DNA of 59,491 bases from Tubiluchus corallicola (GCA_030141605.1 JAQGDQ010002413.1:1-59491); one strand, 5' to 3'; shown: positions 8,411-17,047, numbered from the stretch's first letter. The notes: generated from the letters alone by a model not told the origin. Numbers and translations are program-made.

Positions 8411-9548
8411 TACTAATTACACTACTAGGTATATTTACAACTTTTTCTTCTAACCACTCTGCATTATCTGAAGAAGCTACCTCACAATCTTTATACATAG
8501 CCAGCTTATGCATTAACTTCCAAATTGGACGTGTCATAACTCCCTTTTCGTTTGTATATGTCAAAAACTTTTCTCTTTCTTCAAAGTTATTGAAGACAAT
8601 AGACATTAACCAGTAGTTTGCAAATGCATCTTTTTCTTCTGTCAAGAATCGGATGTTGGTTTTTTCAAAAAGATCAGCATACTTACGCGCCTGAGTTCTT
8701 TTTCGTTTTATAAAATCATCCAGTTGTTCCAGCTGTGCGCAAGCCATTGCTGCATTCAAGTTAGGCATTCGATAATTGTAGGCTGGCATATCATGTATAT
8801 ACTCCCATTTATGAGGGACTTTTGCTGTTGTTGTAATGTGTTTTGCCAGTTTAGCTAGTTTTTCGTCATTTGTGGTAATTGCTCCACCTCCCCCACAAGT
8901 AACGGTTTTATTTCCATTAAAACTAAAGATCCCCAGATTTCCAAAACTCCCTGTTGCTTGTCCTTTGTATTTACTTCCTATTGATTCTGCTGCGTCCTCA
9001 ACCACTTGAATGTTATGGGTATTGCATATTTCTACTATTTTATCAATCCTACAGGGAAAACCAAAAGTGTGCATCGGCACACATGCTGTAACTTGTCTTC
9101 CGGTATTTTTGTTAATACAGAAACCTCCTCTTTGTTCTGTTTTGTTTTCTAAGAAATCTCTCAACGCATCTGGAGAAAGGCCAAGTGTTGTTTTATCAAC
9201 ATCTACAAACACGGGAACAGCACCTGTATAAGTAATTGCATTAGCAGTAGCCACAAAGGTTAATGGCTGGGTGATGACTTCTGTGCCTTTTTTCACTCCG
9301 GAAAGTATCAGTGCAATATGCAAAGAGGCTGTTCCGTTTACAGTTGCCACAGCATAACGTGTTCCTGCTACTTCTGCCATCATGGTTTCGAAACGGTTCA
9401 CATATTCTCCTACTGAAGAAACAAATGTTGAGTCAATTGCATCCATAACATACTTTCGCTCATTGCCATAGAATCTCGGTTCGTGAAGAGGAATAAAGCT
9501 TTCTGTGTTATAGAGTTTTCTTATATAGGTTACAATATCTTTATACAT
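8403..9548 (-). CDS. legC: LegC-type PLP-dependent sugar aminotransferase
   Basis: This is a DegT/DnrJ/EryC1-family aminotransferase of 381 residues. Visible landmarks are the cofactor-binding TVNGTASLHIAL, the PLP-contacting VVEDAAESIGS, and the Schiff-base Lys in FSFNGNKTVTCGGGGAI. The N-terminal extension with FIPLHEPRFYGNERKYV is typical of the LegC subfamily. It is expected to aminate the 4-keto product of the neighbouring 4,6-dehydratase. It overlaps genes on both sides by 8 bp. Confidence 0.9.
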   Translation of the reverse strand: MYKDIVTYIRKLYNTESFIPLHEPRFYGNERKYVMDAIDSTFVSSVGEYVNRFETMMAEVAGTRYAVATVNGTASLHIALILSGVKKGTEVITQPLTFVATANAITYTGAVPVFVDVDKTTLGLSPDALRDFLENKTEQRGGFCINKNTGRQVTACVPMHTFGFPCRIDKIVEICNTHNIQVVEDAAESIGSKYKGQATGSFGNLGIFSFNGNKTVTCGGGGAITTNDEKLAKLAKHITTTAKVPHKWEYIHDMPAYNYRMPNLNAAMACAQLEQLDDFIKRKRTQARKYADLFEKTNIRFLTEEKDAFANYWLMSIVFNNFEEREKFLTYTNEKGVMTRPIWKLMHKLAMYKDCEVASSDNAEWLEEKVVNIPSSVISNG

Positions 9549-10530
9549 TATAAATGCTAGCTTTATACTTTTTCAGGTTATCCAAATCTGCAAACCACTC
9601 ACAGGTTTTTTTCAGTCCTTCTTCAATAGAATATTTTGTTTTAAACCCAGTGTGTTTTAATAGTTTTGTATTGTCTCCCCAAAGTCTAAACACTTCTGAT
9701 TTTTCTGGTCTGATACGTTGCTGTTCTGTTACAAATCTAACATTAGAGTTCATAATTTTCTTTATCAGCTCTAAAGTATCTTTCATTGATATTTCAAAGT
9801 TAGAACAGATATTAACTTCTTCTCCTATTAAGGAATCACACTCTGAAACAGCTATAAATCCAGCAGCAGTATCTTCTACAAAGTTAAAATCCCTTGTTGG
9901 GGAAAGATCTCCTAGTTTAATTTCTTCTACTCCATTTGCAATTTGTGTAATGATTGTAGGGATAATAGCTCTGGCTGATTGTCTGGGACCATAAGTATTG
10001 AAAGGGCGAACTATCGTTACTGGTAGGTTAAAGGCATTATAAAAGCTCATTGCCATTGCATCTGCTCCAATTTTAGAAGCAGAGTAAGGAGACTGTGGTT
10101 GTTTGGGATGTTTTTCATCTATAGGAATATATTGAGCTGTCCCATATACTTCTGATGTAGAGGTATGTATCACACGTTTACATCCGTTTTCTATTGCTGC
10201 TTGACAAATATTTAAGGTTCCTTTTATATTTGTATCTACATAAGAATCAGGCGCTAAATAAGAGTACGGAATTGCTATTAATGCTCCTAAGTGATAAATC
10301 ACATCAATGTCTTTTGTTAGGTGTTTACAAAAGTGAGGATCACGAATATCTCCTGATACTACTTCAAGCTTATCATTTTCTTTTACATCTTCCAACCATC
10401 CCCAGTAATTGAATGAGTTATACAAAGAAAGAGCCTTTACATGAGCTCCCTTTTCTAATAACAATTCTGTTAAATGAGATCCAATAAAGCCATCAGCTCC
10501 TGTAACTAAAACTTGTTTATTATTTTCCAT
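9541..10530 (-). CDS. legB: NAD-dependent 4,6-dehydratase, LegB type
   Basis: This extended short-chain dehydrogenase/reductase has 329 residues. The NAD-binding GADGFIGSHL is at residues 11-20, TSTSEVYGTAQYIP supplies the Thr/Ser region, and SPYSASKIGADAMA carries the catalytic Tyr-x-x-x-Lys. It is expected to remove water from an NDP-GlcNAc (GDP-GlcNAc in the Campylobacter legionaminate route) to form the 4-keto-6-deoxy sugar, the first committed step. It is the first gene of the operon. The 283 bp upstream show no clear promoter. Confidence 0.9.
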   Translation of the reverse strand: MENNKQVLVTGADGFIGSHLTELLLEKGAHVKALSLYNSFNYWGWLEDVKENDKLEVVSGDIRDPHFCKHLTKDIDVIYHLGALIAIPYSYLAPDSYVDTNIKGTLNICQAAIENGCKRVIHTSTSEVYGTAQYIPIDEKHPKQPQSPYSASKIGADAMAMSFYNAFNLPVTIVRPFNTYGPRQSARAIIPTIITQIANGVEEIKLGDLSPTRDFNFVEDTAAGFIAVSECDSLIGEEVNICSNFEISMKDTLELIKKIMNSNVRFVTEQQRIRPEKSEVFRLWGDNTKLLKHTGFKTKYSIEEGLKKTCEWFADLDNLKKYKASIYNV

Positions 10531-10813
10531 ATATTGTTAACTCTACTTATGATCACTTCTATTCACAAAACAAAAATAAAATCAGCATGAATTTATTCCT
10601 TCTTCTAAAATCTTATATAAAACTTCTTACAATACTACTGTTACTTCAACAAATTCTTCCTAAAGACTCAAACCATCATAATCATGCTTCTGTCTCAAAA
10701 CTGAACCGGCTTTTGCTAAGTATTTTTAAATTTCTTACTTGCTAGTTTGCTGCAAAATCCGCCCAAGTCTAATTCTTATCTGTGCCAAAGTTAATTATCT
10801 TCTATGATAGTTA

Positions 10814-10987
10814 TCAGTCGTCCCTTAAGAATTGGTTTTTATCGAGATAAAAAGCTGCTATTTGTCTATTTTGATCTGGCGTATTAAAAAGCTCTGTAAG
10901 CTTCCCCTTTTTAGGACTACTTAAAAATAGATTATTTTCTTTTTCATAACCAAATTCTGAAAGCTTTTTCAGTGTGATTTTTGGTTC
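10814..10987 (-). pseudogene. C-terminal tail of an unidentified gene truncated by an IS3 element
   Basis: Reading the minus strand from the edge of the IS3 element gives an open frame of about 57 residues ending in ...FYLDKNQFLRDD and a TGA stop at 10814-10816. The composition is normal and protein-like (ITLKKLSEFGYEKENNLFL). The 5' part is gone. It probably belonged to the gene once upstream of the legionaminate operon. I do not recognise the family. The 10531-10813 stretch to its left holds nothing else I can identify. Confidence 0.55.
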
Positions 10988-11033
10988 TGTCAAGGGCGAC
11001 TGAGTGAGCGAAGTCGTTTATATACCCTTGACA
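10988..11033. repeat. Nested palindrome at the IS3 element end
   Basis: TGTCAAGGG at 10988-10996 pairs with CCCTTGACA at 11025-11033. Inside it CGACT pairs with AGTCG around a GAGTGAGCGA loop. The orfB stop codon (11018-11020) lies within the structure. It marks the end of the element and could act as a terminator-like hairpin. Confidence 0.6.
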
Positions 11034-11895
11034 GGTTCATGAATCACATTTACTTTGCTTTTCAGCTTTTGGTTTTTCATTTTATTGGCATAACCTATGG
11101 GGGTCATTCCTCCCAATGAATCATGCGGCCTTTTATAGTTGTAATCAAATATCCATTTATCTGTTTCATCCCTGGCTTCATCCAGCGACTGAAACAGGTA
11201 GGCATCCAATACAGCCCTGCGGTATGTTCCGTTCAGGCGTTCTACAAAAGCATTCTGTGTTGGCTTGCCTGGCTGAATATATAACAGTTCTATCCCTTGA
11301 AGCTCACTCCATTCTTTTAAAAGTTCTGCAATAAACTCAGGGCCATTATCCATCCTTATTTTTGTTGGTTTACCTCTACGCTTTATCAAGTGGTTCAAAA
11401 CATAAACTACTTTGTTACTTCGAATCGAATGGTCAAGTTCAACATGAAGTGCTTCTCGGTTAAAATCGTCCATTATATTGAAACTCTTTATCTTCCGTCC
11501 GTTTTCAAGAGCATCGTGCATAAAATCAATTGACCAGCACTGATTGATGTTTTCTGGAATTACCAAAGGAACCTTAACTCTGACAGGAAGCCTCTTCTTT
11601 ACTTTCCTGCGGATATTTAGTTTCATCAGGCAGTAAACCCGATATACTCGCTTGTGGTTCCAATCGTAACCTTCCAGACGCAATCGCCCATAGGCTTTAC
11701 AGAATCCTTCTGTAGGATGGTCTTACGCTTTTTTGGTAAGCGCCTCAATTATCCCTGCATCATCTTTTATCGATTCATAATAATAAACCGAACGACTCAT
11801 ATTTAGTACTCGGCAAGCCCTGCGGATGCCTACTTTAGGAACTTTGCAAACTTCTTTTGCAATCTCTCGTTTTTCACAAGGATTTAAAGCTTTTT
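11018..11895 (-). pseudogene. IS3-family orfB transposase with in-frame TAA
   Basis: The integrase core is well preserved: Asp in [10 protein letters not shown], Asp in [10 protein letters not shown] and Glu in [12 protein letters not shown], followed by the IS3-typical [14 protein letters not shown]. Upstream of 11683 the same frame continues toward the orfA overlap (KREIAKEVCKVPKVGIRRAC) but is interrupted by a TAA at 11723-11725, between LTKKA and DHPTEGF. The 221-residue portion after the stop could still be translated from an internal start but lacks the N-terminal region. It is treated as a pseudogene. Confidence 0.82.
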
Positions 11896-12083
11896 TTCGA
11901 TAATCTCTTTGGCGAGTTTTAAATCCAGAGATTGTTCGGCATACATCATTTTTAACTTGCGATTCTCCTCTTCAAGCTCTTTGAGCCTTTTTAACTCGGA
12001 TGCTTCCATGCCTCCAAAACGTTGCCTCCATTTATAAAACGAGGCTCTGCTAACGCCATGGTCGCGGACAATCTCGTCTACGT
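11884..12083 (-). pseudogene. IS3-family orfA, N-terminus removed
   Basis: The helix-turn-helix ([22 protein letters not shown]) and the leucine-zipper-like segment ([20 protein letters not shown]) of an IS407-type OrfA are present. The first 15-20 residues of the family are missing. In their place the frame runs into the IS1634 stub, whose GTG at 12103-12105 supplies a new MLQCTKQ start. The slippery A7 run for frameshifting into orfB is retained at the 3' end. Confidence 0.78.
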
Positions 12084-12114
12084 CCTGTTTTGTGCATTGC
12101 AGCACCCAAGTTTA
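12084..12114 (-). mobile_element. 31-bp stub of an IS1634-family right end
   Basis: The 31 bases starting CCTGTTTTGTGCATTGCAGC are identical to the first 31 bases of the minus-oriented copy at 42525. They stop abruptly where the IS256-family left repeat begins at 12115. The rest of the element is missing. This fossil shows that an IS1634 copy once interrupted the IS3 orfA and was then replaced or deleted together with an IS256 event. Confidence 0.85.
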
Positions 12115-12143
12115 AGCACTATCTCATAAACTGTGTAAATAGA

Positions 12144-12177
12144 AAATGCCGAGGGTTGCAACCCTCGGCATTTTTTT
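12144..12177. terminator. Hairpin terminator in the IS256 left end
   Basis: ATGCCGAGGGTT and AACCCTCGGCAT form a perfect stem with a GC loop, preceded by AAAA and followed by seven T. It lies between the left terminal repeat and the transposase start and would block transcription entering from outside. A half-copy of the stem (AACCCTCGGTATTTTTTT) recurs next to the right end at 13408. Confidence 0.78.
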
Positions 12178-12203
12178 GTTTAATTTTAAAACTTTAGACA
12201 GTA

Positions 12204-13400
12204 ATGAAAAAAGAAGATTTATTAAATGATGATTTCCTTGAACAGTTTAATTCAGGGGAAGAGCTCAATGGTTTTTTACAAGAGCTCCAAAAACGAGGCA
12301 TTGAAAAGATGCTTGAAGGAGAACTCGATGGTCATTTAGGCTATGATAAGAATCAAAAATCGGATAATCAGAATGCCCGCAATGGCTATTCAGAGAAGAG
12401 AGTCCGAACCACTCTGGGAGAATCCAACATTCAGGTTCCCCGAGACCGTGATTCTTCGTTTAATCCGATGATTGTACCCAAAGGAGGGAACATGGTCGAT
12501 GGCTTAGAGAATATCATTGTTTCGTTTTATGCTAAAGGAATGAGTAATAGCGATATTGAAGAGCAAATTCGGGAGCTATACGGTTTTGAAGTTTCCACAT
12601 CCACCATATCAAGGATTACCGATTCAGTCACCAACGACATTGTAGCGTGGCAGAACCGACCTCTGGAAACTGTATACCTAATTGTTTGGATGGATGGCAT
12701 TGTATTTAAAGTGCGGGAGAACTCTAAGGTCGTCAACAAAACCGTTTACATTGCCGTAGGACTTCGCAGAGATGGGAAAAAAGAGGTTCTTGGCTTATGG
12801 TTGGGCAAGAGTGAGTCCGCTGCCTTTTGGATGAACGTACTTACCGATATGAAAGCCCGTGGAGTTAACGATATTCTGATTACGGCAACAGATAACTTGA
12901 ATGGTTTTACAGATACTATCCGAACTGTTTTCCCTGAATCTAAAACACAAATATGTGTTGTTCATCAAATCCGTAACGCAAGCAGATACGTGGTTTGGAA
13001 AGATAAAAAGGCATTTACAAAAGATATGAAGCAAATCTATAATGCCCCTACAAAAGAGGCTGCAAAAGCAGCTTTAGAAGATTTTGCAGCAGCTTGGGAG
13101 GATAAATACTCTTACGCAATTAAAAGCTGGCGAGACAACTGGGAAGACCTAACAGTATTCTTTGAGTTTCCGCTGGAAATCAGAAAGATAATTTATACAA
13201 CCAACCTGATTGAGAATCTCAACGGAAAAATCAGAAAATACACAAAAAACAAACTTTCATTCCCGTCAGACCAGGCTGTAATGAAATCTGTATTTTTGGC
13301 AACCAGAGAAGCAACTAAAAAATGGTCAATGCCAATCAGAAACTGGGGCATTGTCTTGAATCAGTTCTTAGTTATATTTGAAAAAAGGGTCCAGCTATAA
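12204..13400 (+). CDS. IS256-family (mutator-type) transposase, intact
   Basis: This full-length 398-residue mutator-type transposase begins [11 protein letters not shown] at an ATG shortly after the hairpin at 12144. The DDE residues are in context: Asp in WMDGIVF, Asp in TATDNLNGF and Glu in [11 protein letters not shown]. The family's Cys/His segment [13 protein letters not shown] is also present. It is the reference for judging how copy A at 1653 was altered. The element around it is boxed in by broken transposons, so the surroundings tolerate insertions. Confidence 0.93.
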   Translation: MKKEDLLNDDFLEQFNSGEELNGFLQELQKRGIEKMLEGELDGHLGYDKNQKSDNQNARNGYSEKRVRTTLGESNIQVPRDRDSSFNPMIVPKGGNMVDGLENIIVSFYAKGMSNSDIEEQIRELYGFEVSTSTISRITDSVTNDIVAWQNRPLETVYLIVWMDGIVFKVRENSKVVNKTVYIAVGLRRDGKKEVLGLWLGKSESAAFWMNVLTDMKARGVNDILITATDNLNGFTDTIRTVFPESKTQICVVHQIRNASRYVVWKDKKAFTKDMKQIYNAPTKEAAKAALEDFAAAWEDKYSYAIKSWRDNWEDLTVFFEFPLEIRKIIYTTNLIENLNGKIRKYTKNKLSFPSDQAVMKSVFLATREATKKWSMPIRNWGIVLNQFLVIFEKRVQL

Positions 13401-13468
13401 ATAGCCAAACCCTCGGTATTTTTTTAGTTTACACACTTTGTGAAACAGTGTCCAATAAATCAAAAGTG

Positions 13469-14438
13469 CTACACTGCGATTTTCTGATTCCTTTTTCTTT
13501 TTTCATTTAGCGTTTTTATTTTAATGTTTTCACGATTGCCCAGTAACTGTTTTTGCCTTCCAAAATACACGTCGGCAGGTGTAACATTCTTGAGTGATTC
13601 ATGATACCGGTGGTTGTTGTAATTATATACAAACTCCTGTAGAACCGTCATTAGTTCATCAGGAAAGTAGTAGTTATCCAACTTTACCTGATTTTTCATG
13701 GTGCGGTGGTAACGCTCAATTTTCCCTTGTGTTTGAGGGTGGTATGGGGCTCCACGTAAATGTCCCATTTTGGTGTCTTTTAAAAAGCTTTGAAACTCGT
13801 TTGATATGTAGCACGCTCCATTATCGGAGAGTAACCTGGGACAATCGTCTGCAGGTATTTTGGCCGTATAAAGCCTTTTGAATAACATGCTTGGCATCGG
13901 CCGACTCAATGCTTTGGCAAAGCTCCCAGGTGACGATATACCTTGAATAATCGTCCATTACGGTAGCCAAATAATACCAGCCCCATCCAATGATTTTAAA
14001 GTAGGTGAAATCGGTTTGCCATTGCTGGTGCACACGCGTGGTCTTATCTTTAAAATCATCGGATGCAGCCATTAAAAGCCACGCAGGAGATGTGATTAGC
14101 ACTTGCTCTTTGAGAATCCGATATACGCTGGTTTCGCTGATAAACCACTTTTGATGGTCGGTGATGTGGTGGGCTAGTTCCCTAGGCGATAAGTCTGTAC
14201 GTTACAAAGCGGTGTCTAAAACCAGTTCTCGTTCTTTGTTGGATATCTTGTCCCAGAACTTTTTGCGTTTTACCGGCTTGGGCTTGAGTGCATCATATCC
14301 TCCCTCAAGGAAGCGTTTGTACCACTCGTAAAAGGTACTTCGGCTGATGTCAAGTTCTTCAAGTGTGCGCTTAACTCCGAATTCCGAATCTTGAACAATA
14401 CGGATAATTTCCATCTTTTCACTGGCGCTTCGTCTCAT
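13469..14438 (-). pseudogene. IS3-family orfB-type transposase, one nonsense and one frameshift
   Basis: Three pieces of one gene are in order. First is an N-terminal helix-turn-helix segment (VKRTLEELDISRSTFYEWYKRF) ending at a TAA at 14202-14204. The same frame then resumes with DLSPRELAHHITD and WQTDFTYFKIIGWGWYYLA, holding the first catalytic Asp. Near 13875 the frame shifts, after which LLSDNGACYISNEF (second Asp) and QGKIERYHRTMKNQ (Glu) follow. All catalytic residues survive, so decay is recent, but no full-length product can be made. Confidence 0.82.
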
Positions 14439-14449
14439 ATATTTATAAG

Positions 14450-14808
14450 TTACTCGGTTCCAGTTAAGCTTTTTTTAAGCATGCGTACTTCCAAACTCAG
14501 CTCTGCTACAAGCTGCTTTAGGTCGTGGTTCTCGTTCTTTAAACCGTTTACTTCGCCCGATGTAGCTTCCCGTTTAATGTCACCTGCAAGGCGTTTTTTG
14601 CCAGCTTCCATAAAATCTTTACTCCACTTGTAATAAAGGTTCGCGTTGATGCCTTCTTTTAGGCATAACTCGGCAATGCTATATTCGCCACGCATGCCCT
14701 CTAGTAAAATCCTGATTTTTTCTTCAGCTGATTACTTCTTCCTCGTGTGTCTCTTAATCTCTTTTACCTTTTGTTCGGTAGTCTGTTTTTTTGCCTTAAT
14801 CTTATTCG
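14450..14808 (-). pseudogene. IS3-family orfA with in-frame TAA
   Basis: The downstream part encodes a Tnp_1-type helix-turn-helix (YSIAELCLKEGINANLYYKW) and a coiled coil (LKNENHDLKQLVAELSLEV). The frame continues upstream (SAEEKIRILLEG) but meets a TAA at 14732-14734, then continues again in a Lys-rich stretch toward about 14808 with no clear start codon. An internal ATG at 14695 could yield 81 residues. It is treated as non-functional. Confidence 0.7.
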
Positions 14809-14880
14809 TTTTTATTGGTTATAATTTAAGAAATGTCTCTCTTAATTTTTAAACCAATTTGTCCGAATTAAGCTGAAGAT

Positions 14881-14991
14881 TTACACTTCACTGAATCTCT
14901 CTAAGCGTGATTTCTGGAATTGTTGCAGATATGCCTTTATGGTTTTAATCTCCTGAGAGAGTGACAGGATTAGTTCAATAATCTCTGTCAT
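14881..14991 (-). CDS. 36-residue ORF coupled to the upstream helix-turn-helix gene
   Basis: The start ATG at 14991-14989 overlaps the TGA stop of the helix-turn-helix gene as ATGA. Translation gives 36 residues rich in charged and hydrophobic positions (MTEIIELILSLSQEIKTIKA) that look like one amphipathic helix. The overlap is the main reason to believe it is real. Function is unknown. Given its place in the island it could be an accessory to integration or excision. Confidence 0.5.
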   Translation of the reverse strand: MTEIIELILSLSQEIKTIKAYLQQFQKSRLERFSEV

Positions 14992-15296
14992 AGCTTTACT
15001 CTCCCTTTTTTGATTAAGTAATCAGCAGCTTGTTGCTGAATTTCATCATTAGTTGATGTGCGGTTGCGTAGCAACCACTCATCTAACTCAAGTCGTTTGA
15101 AATAAAGTCGCTTCCCCTGTGGACAGAAGTGCGGAATGGATTTGCTGCTCGTCAGCTTGTATAAGTGACTTTGGCTGAGATCCAAGTACTGACATGCTTC
15201 ATTGAAGTTTAAGACTTCCTTTTGAAGTATATTTTGCTCGGTGAGCATACGCTCGATATTATCGAGCTTTTCGATTATTCGATTTTGATCTAACAT
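14988..15296 (-). CDS. Helix-turn-helix (excisionase-like) DNA-binding protein
   Basis: The 102-residue protein has an N-terminal coiled-coil-like stretch (LDQNRIIEKLDNIERMLTEQ) and then a MerR/excisionase-type helix-turn-helix (FNEACQYLDLSQSHLYKLTS, followed by IPHFCPQGKRLYFKRLELDEWLL). Such small proteins are common in Bacteroidota integrative elements, where they act as excisionase or regulator. It ends in an ATGA overlap with a 36-residue ORF. The 140 bp upstream hold no gene. Confidence 0.82.
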   Translation of the reverse strand: MLDQNRIIEKLDNIERMLTEQNILQKEVLNFNEACQYLDLSQSHLYKLTSSKSIPHFCPQGKRLYFKRLELDEWLLRNRTSTNDEIQQQAADYLIKKGRVKL

Positions 15297-15438
15297 CTTT
15301 GTTACGTGTTAAAAGTTCAACAAATGGATTGTTGTGCCTTTCGCTCACCGAAAGCAAGGCACGTGCTTTCAATGAACTTCGTAACAAAGAGAGGAGGTAA
15401 GAGAAGGGAAGGAAAGAGGTAACGCTACCTTACCAATA

Positions 15439-16656
15439 TTACCCTTCCATAGATTTCATATCATGCTGATAGCTAGAGGGTTTAACACTAAATTTTGTTT
15501 TGGTGGTATTCCATTCAATATTCTTGAATTGTTCAAATACCGCATGTAAAAAATCAATCCATTCAGGTTTGATGGTTTTTGTGGTGTATAGCTCTTTATG
15601 GATTAGGTAAAAGGTATAGCGGATCATACCCGTACTAATGTTGATTTGAGAAATCTTGTTGATTTTGTCAGGGAGCTTTTCATTTTCAATCAGAAAATCC
15701 ACCATCTGCAACAAGCGATTGTAATCATCATCTTTCATGATCTTATCCTGCTGTGGATTGTTGCCAGATAAGAAATTGAGGAAATTCCTAGCAGTGCCTT
15801 TTTGCGAAGCAAAATCAGGCCGCTCACGCTTAGCCTTTGGTGTTGCTTTTTGTTCATTTGATCCTTTCCCAATTTGCGTAGCTGTAAATGTCTGGGTAAA
15901 GTGATTTCGATATAATTCCTTTTGGGTTTCCAGCCAGTGGTTCAACTTACGACATACACTATGCTTCAAGGTAGAATCTGCTACTTTAGGAAGCTCAGGC
16001 ACGATATTAGACGCATCCTGAATTTCTTCTATCTGCTCAAATCGTTCATGTCCAAAAACAAACTGTTCAATCTCTGCTTTGTATTGAGCCTTAATGGTTT
16101 TAAATAGGCTATCTGCAAATGAAGGAGCGTATAGGTCTTCAAATGAATGTTGCTTCGGGTCTTCCAATTGAGCTTCAATGAAAAGTCGATTCTCAATTGC
16201 GGTAATGGCTTGAATTAACTTTGAGTTACTTGTATCGCTGATCAGGAGGTCATGAAGTTCTTTTAGAACTGAATGTGCTTTGTCTTCCTTAAAATCCTGA
16301 GTATCCGCAATATTCTGTGCTCTGCGTATCGCTAGTCCCTTCGAGACTTTTTGGTAAGTGATTTCGGGAGGTGTTTTCCCTAATACCTGGGCATAAAGTT
16401 CTGATGCGGTCTTTCCCAAGTCGCCAACGAAAGAGGAAAAAGTTGAAAGGATCTCATAGTAAACCCTTATCAAGGTGATTTGTAAAGTGTAGTACACAAA
16501 ATGTGTATTCATCTGAATACGCTCGGTATCGGTTTCTTCATTGGTTGGTTGATAGAATGGAGTATCAGTGTTTGGAAGAAATTTTAATTCTTTAGCAGTA
16601 TTCTTTAAGTAAGTATTCAGTTTGTAGTAAGACCTTTTGAAGCAGGAATCTACCAT
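15439..16656 (-). CDS. Island protein of unknown function, possibly the 3' half of a frameshifted gene
   Basis: This is a mostly helical protein of up to about 400 residues without a family I recognise. The frame stays open to 16803 (454 residues), but the extra upstream part lies on top of the convincing 16592-17047 gene and reads as a shadow. I therefore take the Met at 16656; the Met at 16512 is a conservative alternative. Around 16592 a one-base change would join the two frames into a continuous protein (...LLKEYC followed by KELKFLP...), so the pair may be one gene of about 500 residues broken by a frameshift. The C-terminal third is lysine-rich. Confidence 0.6.
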   Translation of the reverse strand: MVDSCFKRSYYKLNTYLKNTAKELKFLPNTDTPFYQPTNEETDTERIQMNTHFVYYTLQITLIRVYYEILSTFSSFVGDLGKTASELYAQVLGKTPPEITYQKVSKGLAIRRAQNIADTQDFKEDKAHSVLKELHDLLISDTSNSKLIQAITAIENRLFIEAQLEDPKQHSFEDLYAPSFADSLFKTIKAQYKAEIEQFVFGHERFEQIEEIQDASNIVPELPKVADSTLKHSVCRKLNHWLETQKELYRNHFTQTFTATQIGKGSNEQKATPKAKRERPDFASQKGTARNFLNFLSGNNPQQDKIMKDDDYNRLLQMVDFLIENEKLPDKINKISQINISTGMIRYTFYLIHKELYTTKTIKPEWIDFLHAVFEQFKNIEWNTTKTKFSVKPSSYQHDMKSMEG

Positions 16657-17047
16657 CAGCATGGGTTCCCATAGCCTGTATTTCATGAGCAAGCTCATGA
16701 ATGATTCGTGTGCCTTCATTTTTGATAAGGTAATAGTAGTACTCGGTAGTGGAGTTGAAATATGGTGGAATGTCAATATCAATGCCCGGTTCAAAGACTT
16801 CATCTCTTATTCCACTGATTTCAATTTTTCCTTCTTCAGGGTTGAGGTTTACATAGTACTCTTCTTTATTTAAAAGGAAAGGATGTTCTGCCAGTGCTTT
16901 CTTTAACTCAGCTTCAAACTCTTCCATTGTGCCAGGCACTTTAAATGTTGGGTTGAGCTTTGATGTGAAGTACTTTTCTTCACGATTGTTTCCTGTGAAT
17001 GGCTGAAGCTCTCCAAACAGGATGCTATTGAATATTTTCAGTTCCAT
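16592..17047 (-). CDS. Island protein with HExxH-like motif, possibly 5' half of a frameshifted gene
   Basis: The 151-residue frame starts one base after the integrase stop. It contains RIIHELAHEIQAMG near residues 113-126, where HELAH matches the HExxH zinc-metallopeptidase pattern. The rest is acidic (NLNPEEGKIEISGIRDEVFE) and I do not recognise a family. The frame ends at 16592 inside a region where the next frame downstream takes over smoothly. The motif could be coincidental. Confidence 0.6.
   Translation of the reverse strand: MELKIFNSILFGELQPFTGNNREEKYFTSKLNPTFKVPGTMEEFEAELKKALAEHPFLLNKEEYYVNLNPEEGKIEISGIRDEVFEPGIDIDIPPYFNSTTEYYYYLIKNEGTRIIHELAHEIQAMGTHADGRFLLQKVLLQTEYLLKEYC

Larger units (their letters stand above)
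10988..12083 (-). mobile_element. Dead IS3-family element (IS407/IS51-like), truncated at its 5' end
   Basis: It contains orfA and orfB in the usual IS3 arrangement with an A7 slippery run (GAAAAAAAGC) at their overlap near 11890. It is inactive: orfB carries an in-frame stop, and the start of orfA is cut off by an IS1634 end at 12084. Only the 10988 end is preserved. Confidence 0.82.
12115..13452 (+). mobile_element. IS256-family element, copy B, structurally complete (about 1338 bp)
   Basis: The left terminal repeat (AGCACTATCTCATAAACTGTG from 12115) is an imperfect inverse of the right end (GTTTACACACTTTGTGAAAC and on to 13452). The right boundary is set by divergence from copy A. No 8-9-bp target duplication is seen: the left neighbour is the IS1634 stub and the right neighbour is a dead IS3 element. 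The junctions have therefore been rearranged since insertion. Confidence 0.82.
13453..14815 (-). mobile_element. Second dead IS3-family element
   Basis: A minus-strand orfA/orfB pair of a second IS3-type element lies immediately beside the IS256 right end. Both genes carry in-frame stops, and orfB also has a frameshift. I could not define the terminal repeats, so the boundaries are approximate. 14816-14880 shows nothing recognisable. Confidence 0.7.

Noticed and set aside
10750-10800. Possible sigma-54 promoter (TTGGCACAGATAAG on the minus strand) upstream of legB
   Set aside because: The TGGCAC box is present but the required GC element at the correct spacing is missing.
16657-16803. N-terminal extension of the 15439 gene to 16803
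   Set aside because: It overlaps the HELAH-containing gene by 212 bp, and its sequence looks like an out-of-frame shadow.
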